Shown: positions 9,401 through 12,639 of the stretch, one piece after another
Numbering within the stretch: position 1 is the stretch's first letter
Layout: each line of letters starts with the position of its first letter
Assembly (NCBI GenBank): GCA_002309915.1
Contig: DBYT01000042.1
Coordinates: 1-12,639, forward strand
Length of the DNA stretch: 12,639 bases
Reading direction: 5' to 3'
From: Bacteroidales bacterium UBA1179
GTDB lineage: Bacteria; Bacteroidota; Bacteroidia; Bacteroidales; Bacteroidaceae
Made by a program: the position numbers and the translations under genes
The notes under the pieces: model-generated
What the model saw: the letters and a program-made list of their open reading frames with translations, nothing else
The model's database searches: none
What the model was told of the DNA's origin: nothing

Positions 9401-9488
9401 GAACTGTGAACTGTGCGAACGCACGGACATTGCAAGTCAGAATAAGAACTGCAAACAAAGATAATAAGGCAGGGTATTTGGTTTTCAT
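6459..9488 (-). CDS. secreted HExxH peptidase-like / TolB-like propeller / outer-membrane barrel protein
   Basis: Not a gene I can name. The 1009-residue product opens with a signal peptide (cleavage near AFA|QF, residue 25). Residues about 40-300 look like a gluzincin-type metallopeptidase. HENRH (135-139) fits HExxH, and VEGDAVVAET (176-185) offers a third ligand at E177 or E184. Residues about 310-560 contain repeated strand-turn units (VNPAVSADGRLLAAADYS, VIYFTSDKNGTQEIYSY) like the WD40/PD40 blades of TolB. Residues about 600-1009 are rich in alternating aromatic and glycine strands and end in SFRFVIGADI, fitting an outer-membrane beta-barrel. A likely reading is an outer-membrane protein with a large periplasmic or surface part, but catalysis is untested. 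The start at 9488 is set by the signal peptide and lies only four bases from a -7 box, so the mRNA may be leaderless. It is divergent from the GH9 gene and convergent with the CapA-like gene. Confidence 0.85.
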   Translation of the reverse strand: MKTKYPALLSLFAVLILTCNVRAFAQFTVLNGEKSSTKWTRTLTGNYMVIYPEGEDSLGMRFANLLEYYRRPVGFTAGYLPNQQFANPMPIVLHTHNATSNGAVIMAPRRMEIFTFPEAYSATPPVSWERLLAIHENRHVAQMQFAASGFWTWFKKPFGEMAPLFIESLHMNMALVEGDAVVAETALTNSGRGRTADFLSYIRMAFDNGDTRNWFRWRYGSQRRYTPDHYRVGYMTVAGARYLYDAPMFMSEYLHKSSYPFRFNAMASTMKDFSGKKFKKTWDEITNAFSDIWKADDLARGPFQTIETVSKDRSRFYSVLKGAVETANGKVYAVHAAMDKATELVEVLPDGSLKHIRAFNAASKLAYSPYTDCIYWSETVPDVRWEMYESSRIRMIKPGKSTISDFTAGGRYVNPAVSADGRLLAAADYSVPGQTGLVLFSLEDGRELRSIKSLPGLQITELAFQGDEIVFTGISDDGMGLYMTDFNGIRILENPVPFKLSDMIAHDGVIYFTSDKNGTQEIYSYQGGVMKQLTNTKYGVSGPFFRNGELQFIALTPQGKVISRANEEFGKTVAYADRASYPIADTLTAQESRFHYNPGNSVRFYTENYNKTAYAFNIHSWVPIYINRQGVVGSMSGYSFENASLGAMAYFQNLTSTLDGSMGLSLHVNPFEAMESDEKDDQGNPVVPLSAWTAGFHLNMNYTGLFPVFNLTLDIGDRPSVKVVQGIDPNNDSVYVASARSDNKLPYIGGSLTMSFPLNFSHGGWNRMLKPFVGVLASTDRLADSYYKIKYNETWGVYEPDEALTYGFHRNIRFIAGAMGGVELPVPQSAIYPRLGVGGGFQYSSNILSDRLYATVYGYLPGITSTSGLKLTASTQIKTKDKYPDIWGFDTYDMAPRGFDAIYMMDEAFKFSADYAIPILPIDLAIWQYAYIRNLDFIPFADYSVLRDIMINDDLYSVGADLLFRFEKLLFLSNTLKMGVRGAYNGGSLYDRLGMDNRYSFRFVIGADI

Positions 9489-9489
9489 G

Positions 9490-9520
9490 TTGCAAACATA
9501 TAAAAAAACACTTTACTTTG
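9490..9520 (+). promoter_or_regulatory. promoter of the GH9-lipoprotein unit
   Basis: A -33 TTG at 9490-9492 is followed, after 20 bases, by TTACTTTG at 9513-9520, which is one mismatch from TAnnTTTG. The spacing is the one usual for Bacteroidetes sigma-ABfr promoters. The predicted start is near 9524-9527, giving a leader of about 43 bases to the ATG at 9569. This placement rules out the TTG at 9518 as the translation start. Confidence 0.55.
9493..9500 (-). promoter_or_regulatory. -7 promoter box for the 1009-residue envelope protein gene
   Basis: Read on the minus strand this is TATGTTTG, a full TAnnTTTG match. Its last base is four bases before the ATG at 9488, so transcription should begin at or within a base or two of the start codon. 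No -33 TTG was found at the expected distance. The box lies inside the spacer of the opposing GH9 promoter. Confidence 0.5.
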
Positions 9521-9568
9521 CAGAAATCAATCCTAATTATAGCACTACAACCTGTTATTATCATCAAC

Positions 9569-11659
9569 ATGAGAACTGTCCTGGTAACAATCGCAGCGTT
9601 TTTGCTCTCAGTTCAGGCAAGCGCCAAACTAACCTTTCAGCAGATCCGCACTGCATCAAACAATGTAATTGAACTCTATTTCCTGAGTGATACCCTCAAT
9701 GTCAATGAGGCCGATATATCCGACGCCTCACAGTGGAAAGTCAACGGCACCCAGGTGCTGGCCATAAACCGTACCGCCGCAGCTGCCGATCAGTGCGACC
9801 ACTTTATCTACCTGACCGTACCCACACTCAAGAACGGCCAGAAATACAGCATTGAGACCCCCTACGGCAACTACAGCTTCAAGTTCTCTGATAAGGAGGT
9901 GTTCTGCGAGGCTATCAAGACCAACCAAGTGGCATACAGTGCACTTTCAACCAAGCGCTTTGCCAACTTTGCCATCTATCTTGGCGACGGCGGCGTAAAG
10001 AAGATTGAGGGTGCTCTGCCTAACTACACCGTTTATCAGTTCAAGAAAAACAAGATAGGCAAGAAGGTGACTTCTGGCCAGCTTAAAGAGATTGGTCAGG
10101 ACCAGTCATCGGGTGATTACGTTTACCGCATTGACCTGTCACAGGTTCCCGAGGGCGGTCCCTACAAGATCGTAGTTGACGGTTACGGTTCATCCTACCC
10201 CTTCGGCGTAGGCGGCCAGTTCTCACAGAAACTCTCATATATCAGTTTCCGTTCACTCTTTAACCAGCGCTGCGGCATACAGATCATTGAGCCGTACTCA
10301 GATTTCAGTTACCGCACCAAGCGCTGCCACGAGACCATCTATCAGACCTACGACCGCATTGCCGAGGCCCGTCTCGTTGTAAAGGGCACCGAGCCCACCA
10401 TCCAGGCATGGGGCGGCTACCATGATGCAGGCGACGCCGACCGCCGTACCTATCACATGGACGTACCCAGCACCCTACTCACCACATTCGAGGCTTTCCC
10501 CGACCTCTTTACCGATGACCAGTTCAATATCCCCGACAAGTTTGACGAGCAGTTCAACATCCTGGGCAAGGGTAACGGAATACCCGATATCCTTGACGAG
10601 GCCGAATGGGGCACCATGTTCTGGAAATACTTCCAGGAGGAGGACGGTCAGATTCCATGGGGTACCGAGACCAACGGCTACTCACCCTTCACCACCTATG
10701 ACTTTGAGGACCATCTGTTCGGATCAGAGACACTTGATCCGCGCACATCATCATGGGCATCGGGCCTGTTCTATCACTTTGCCCGCATAATCAAGCCTTA
10801 CGATGAGGCCAAGAGCAAGGAGTATGCCGAGCGCGCAGAACTGGCTTACAACGCATCGGTCCGCGTATACGGCGAGCGCAACCGTCAGATGCCTGCCTCA
10901 TTCCAGATGTACTACAACGTTGAGAAGTACCTCATGACCGGCGATGCCCAGTGCCACGAGTACATCAAATCACATGTGGCCGATGCCGAGCAGATTCTCA
11001 CCACCTACAACCAGGGTTCCGAGATATTCGCAGAGCGCGGCTGGCTCACCTCATATTTCTTCAGTTACATTCTGGCTCCGGCAAGCAAGACCGATGCCGC
11101 TACAGTAAAGGCATTCAAGGATATCCTGCAGGCTACAGTCGATAAGCAGCTGGATGCATTCGCCCAGAACGCCTACCCCAACGGCGCACCCATGAACGTG
11201 AACTGGTGGGGCAGCAACGTGGCTCAGGGTCAGTACACATTCCCCATCGTGCTTATGTGGAAACTCACCGGCAATCAGGATTACATCGACGCAGTAAGCC
11301 AGATGATGGACTACGCGCTTGGCCTGAACCCGCTCGGCAAGTGCTACATGACCACCCTGGGATTCGACCAGGTTCACTGGCCGCATGACCGCGAATCGGC
11401 CTATACCATTGAGCAGGGCTGGGGTCCGCGTCCTGGCATTCTGGTGTTCGGTGCAGGAAACTATGTACGCAACTATCCCAGTTACCCTGTTATCAGCCGT
11501 AACAGCACTCCCCGTGAGCGCGCTTACATAGACGTTCTGGACAATTACCAGAATAACGAGTACACCATTTATCAGAGCCTCTGTTTCCCGTCTGTAGTCT
11601 ATCCCATCCTGGCTGGCGGCTGCACCTGGAAACCAGGAATGAAAGACCCGTATAAATAA
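9569..11659 (+). CDS. periplasmic glycoside hydrolase family 9 (endoglucanase-type)
   Basis: Inverting beta-glycanase, probably acting on beta-1,4- or mixed-linkage glucan oligomers in the periplasm. From the ATG at 9569 the product has 696 residues and begins with a signal peptide cleaved near ASA|KL (residue 19); there is no lipobox. Residues 20-107 form an Ig-like beta domain. Residues about 112-213 match the CelD_N Ig-like domain (IKTNQVAYS, then GGPYKIVVDGYGSSYPFGVG). The GH9 catalytic domain covers about 217-685. Active-site elements are YHDAGDADRR with D286 and D289, GNGIPDILDEAEWG (335-348), WPHDRESA with H606, and the proton donor E664 in YQNNEYTIY. An upstream TTG at 9518 would add 17 residues, but it overlaps the -7 box and spoils the signal peptide. 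A lipoprotein gene follows after 27 bases. No SusC/SusD pair is in view, so the exact substrate cannot be inferred from context. Confidence 0.93.
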   Translation: MRTVLVTIAAFLLSVQASAKLTFQQIRTASNNVIELYFLSDTLNVNEADISDASQWKVNGTQVLAINRTAAAADQCDHFIYLTVPTLKNGQKYSIETPYGNYSFKFSDKEVFCEAIKTNQVAYSALSTKRFANFAIYLGDGGVKKIEGALPNYTVYQFKKNKIGKKVTSGQLKEIGQDQSSGDYVYRIDLSQVPEGGPYKIVVDGYGSSYPFGVGGQFSQKLSYISFRSLFNQRCGIQIIEPYSDFSYRTKRCHETIYQTYDRIAEARLVVKGTEPTIQAWGGYHDAGDADRRTYHMDVPSTLLTTFEAFPDLFTDDQFNIPDKFDEQFNILGKGNGIPDILDEAEWGTMFWKYFQEEDGQIPWGTETNGYSPFTTYDFEDHLFGSETLDPRTSSWASGLFYHFARIIKPYDEAKSKEYAERAELAYNASVRVYGERNRQMPASFQMYYNVEKYLMTGDAQCHEYIKSHVADAEQILTTYNQGSEIFAERGWLTSYFFSYILAPASKTDAATVKAFKDILQATVDKQLDAFAQNAYPNGAPMNVNWWGSNVAQGQYTFPIVLMWKLTGNQDYIDAVSQMMDYALGLNPLGKCYMTTLGFDQVHWPHDRESAYTIEQGWGPRPGILVFGAGNYVRNYPSYPVISRNSTPRERAYIDVLDNYQNNEYTIYQSLCFPSVVYPILAGGCTWKPGMKDPYK

Positions 11660-11686
11660 GACAATCTACTTTTTAATTATATCAAT

Positions 11687-12184
11687 ATGTCTATGAAAAG
11701 AACCTTATTTGCAATTGCCGCTTTGGCCAGCGCCATTTTATGCGGCTGTGACACAGAATCCCCTATCGTTGACTGGTCTCCCGTAAACATCTACATTTAC
11801 GCTTCTGACTCAGCAGGGCAGTCAATCATCCAGCCCGATATGCCCGGCATGGCCCTGACTTTCAAAGGTGAGACTTATACTGTCAGGGATTCCAGGACCT
11901 CTAATGACAGCATCCATACCAGAGCATACATGCCTGTCATGTACGGTCTGTATGCCGAGGCTGTTGACACAACTGCCAATCCCAAGGAATACCGTCTCTG
12001 TTTCGGTGAGATAGACGGAGCCGCCGATATGGACGAAGACATCACCCTGAACTGGCCCGATGGCTCTACCGATGTGATCCACTATCACTGCTCAGATCAC
12101 AACGAAAGCAAAATCACCGTAAAACGCACTTGGAAACTGAACGGAAGAGAGCACTCCGGCAACACCTTCTACTTCAGCAAATAA
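11687..12184 (+). CDS. small lipoprotein of unknown function, paired with GH9
   Basis: Product of 165 residues with a basic N-terminus, a hydrophobic stretch and the lipobox LCGC, giving lipidated C21 after signal peptidase II cleavage. The mature part (about 145 residues) is rich in beta-prone segments: VNIYIYASD (33-41), GMALTFKGETYTVRD (54-68), EYRLCFGEID (101-110) and DITLNWPDGSTDVIHYHC (118-135). It probably forms a compact beta-sandwich. I recognise the general type as a Bacteroidales envelope lipoprotein but cannot assign a function. It starts 27 bases after the GH9 stop with only a weak TACTTTTT promoter-like match between, so cotranscription with the GH9 gene is likely. An alternative start at M3 (11693) would leave the same signal peptide. 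A hairpin terminator follows 21 bases after the stop. The pairing suggests a glycan-binding or accessory role, which is only inference. Confidence 0.82.
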   Translation: MSMKRTLFAIAALASAILCGCDTESPIVDWSPVNIYIYASDSAGQSIIQPDMPGMALTFKGETYTVRDSRTSNDSIHTRAYMPVMYGLYAEAVDTTANPKEYRLCFGEIDGAADMDEDITLNWPDGSTDVIHYHCSDHNESKITVKRTWKLNGREHSGNTFYFSK

Positions 12185-12205
12185 AAATGACCGGACTATA
12201 AAAAC

Positions 12206-12237
12206 GAAACTGAGGGGAATTACTTCTCCTCAGTTTC
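12206..12237. terminator. bidirectional intrinsic terminator
   Basis: A 12-base-pair stem with one G-T pair: GAAACTGAGGGG at 12206-12217 pairs with CTCCTCAGTTTC at 12226-12237, around an eight-base loop. On the plus strand it is followed by TTTATTCT and would end the GH9-lipoprotein transcript. On the minus strand it is followed by GTTTTTATAG, a better T-run, and would end the transcript of the small gene at 12220-12360. That gene's stop codon lies in the loop. Confidence 0.85.
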
Positions 12238-12360
12238 TTTATTCTCATCATCGTGATGTTTGATGTAGCAGTCTCCCAGACCTTTCTGATGGAAGTTGAA
12301 TTTCCGCTTTGCACCAAGGTCTCTCATCTGATTTGCAAAATGTAACTTATTCCACAACAT
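12220..12360 (-). CDS. 46-residue miniprotein with LWN...KRxFxFHxK pattern
   Basis: Short gene of unknown function. The product begins MLWNKLHFANQMRDLGAK, continues with KRKFNFHQK (18-26) and ends in an acidic, Lys-rich tail. There is no signal peptide or membrane segment, so it is probably cytoplasmic. Three things argue that it is a real gene. It resembles the 48-residue product encoded divergently at 12464-12610, sharing LWN at the start and LG-x-KR-x-F-x-FH-x-K in the middle. It has a good promoter (TTTG, 19 bases, TATAATTG). Its stop codon falls in the loop of a hairpin with a T-run correctly placed for this strand. Beyond position 26 the two products differ. With so short a sequence, chance similarity cannot be excluded. 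I know of no family with this pattern, so no role is proposed. Confidence 0.68.
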   Translation of the reverse strand: MLWNKLHFANQMRDLGAKRKFNFHQKGLGDCYIKHHDDENKETEEK

Positions 12361-12384
12361 GGCTGTAGCAATTATTGGTTAATG

Positions 12385-12415
12385 CAATTATACACAAAAG
12401 AATTGTAATAACAAA
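12385..12415 (-). promoter_or_regulatory. promoter of the minus-strand miniprotein gene
   Basis: On the minus strand, TTTG (12415-12412) is separated by 19 bases from TATAATTG (12392-12385). The -33 element and spacing are canonical, and the -7 box is one base off TAnnTTTG. The predicted leader is about 20 bases before the ATG at 12360. The promoter overlaps the opposing one at 12403-12433. Confidence 0.5.
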
Positions 12416-12433
12416 TTATTATTCATACATTTG
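12403..12433 (+). promoter_or_regulatory. promoter of the plus-strand miniprotein gene
   Basis: TTG at 12403-12405, a 20-base spacer and TACATTTG at 12426-12433 make a textbook Bacteroidetes promoter with a full -7 match. The predicted leader is about 27 bases to the ATG at 12464, with no Shine-Dalgarno sequence. A seven-base inverted repeat (TTGTAAT at 12403-12409, ATTACAA at 12437-12443) brackets the -7 box and could be an operator; that is speculative. Confidence 0.6.
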
Positions 12434-12463
12434 AGCATTACAACCAATTAATCCTTTTGCAAT

Positions 12464-12610
12464 ATGTCACTCTGGAATCTTAGCAAAGACATCAAAATCT
12501 TGGGCAAGCCCAAGAGAAACTTCTATTTTCACGACAAATGCGTCATAAGTAAGGATCAACCCAGGAACTTGGCTGAACTGAAAGAACAAAAAGAAAACAA
12601 AGCGAAATAA
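12464..12610 (+). CDS. 48-residue miniprotein with LWN...KRxFxFHxK pattern
   Basis: Short gene of unknown function, divergent from the related gene at 12220-12360. The product begins MSLWNLSKDIKILGKP, then KRNFYFHDK (17-25), and ends in a highly charged Lys/Glu tail (residues 36-48) that may be helical. No signal peptide or membrane helix is visible. Alignment with the other miniprotein keeps L-W-N at the N-terminus and LG, KR, F, FH and K in the same order, with a two-residue gap before LG and a one-residue insertion after it. The start is supported by the matching N-terminus and by the promoter about 30 bases upstream. The last 29 bases of the window after its stop show no terminator or further gene. 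Coding status rests on paralogy and promoter position. It is too short for codon statistics. Confidence 0.68.
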   Translation: MSLWNLSKDIKILGKPKRNFYFHDKCVISKDQPRNLAELKEQKENKAK

Positions 12611-12639
12611 ATCACCTCAACCTTTTGCGTTATTCTGAT

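Noticed and set aside
9518..9568. Upstream TTG start that would extend the GH9 protein by 17 residues
   Set aside because: It lies in the -7 promoter box and puts extra hydrophobic residues before an otherwise well-formed signal peptide starting at 9569.
10422..10790. 122-codon plus-strand frame within the GH9 gene
   Set aside because: It is Ser/Thr/Pro-rich shifted-frame translation of the GH9 catalytic domain, whose own frame is intact.
12361..12463. Short repeats considered as a CRISPR or phage attachment site
   Set aside because: Only one eight-base direct repeat and one seven-base inverted repeat are present, with no periodic spacers, integrase or tRNA nearby; they fit promoter-region elements better.

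Overview
The window looks like chromosomal DNA from a member of the Bacteroidales (Prevotella/Bacteroides-like; genus not resolvable from this stretch). The evidence is TAnnTTTG-type -7 promoter boxes in front of most transcription starts, no real Shine-Dalgarno sequences, a plant DPE2-like 4-alpha-glucanotransferase of the sort found in Bacteroides, and a periplasmic GH9 glycanase followed by a lipoprotein. Coding density is high and no gap between genes exceeds about 180 bases. No tRNA, rRNA, insertion sequence or CRISPR array was seen.

Layout. (1) 1-947, minus: the N-terminal three quarters of an NCS2 uracil/xanthine permease, cut by the window edge. It is divergent from (2) 1126-3243, plus: a GH77 4-alpha-glucanotransferase (MalQ) whose starch-binding N-terminus looks reduced. 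(3) 3277-6462, plus: a tight cluster of ffh (SRP GTPase), folD (one-carbon folate metabolism) and a secreted CapA/PGA-cap-type metallophosphatase. The cluster has its own tandem promoter boxes. (4) 6459-9488, minus: a 1009-residue secreted protein joining an HExxH peptidase-like domain, a TolB-like propeller region and a probable outer-membrane barrel. Its stop codon overlaps that of the CapA-like gene tail to tail. (5) 9569-12184, plus: a GH9 glycanase and a small lipoprotein, probably one transcript, divergent from (4). (6) 12220-12610: two short genes, 46 and 48 codons, transcribed away from each other from a roughly 100-base A+T-rich promoter region. Their products share an LWN...LG..KR.F.FH.K pattern. 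The end of the minus-strand one is built into a bidirectional terminator shared with the lipoprotein gene.

How the parts fit. Regions 1-3 are mostly housekeeping: nucleobase uptake, maltodextrin/glycogen turnover, membrane protein targeting and folate. Regions 4-5 are cell-envelope and glycan functions under back-to-back promoters. The miniprotein pair in region 6 is the least explained element and the best candidate for something undescribed. Its evidence is paralogy, two good divergent promoters and a shared terminator; its function is unknown.
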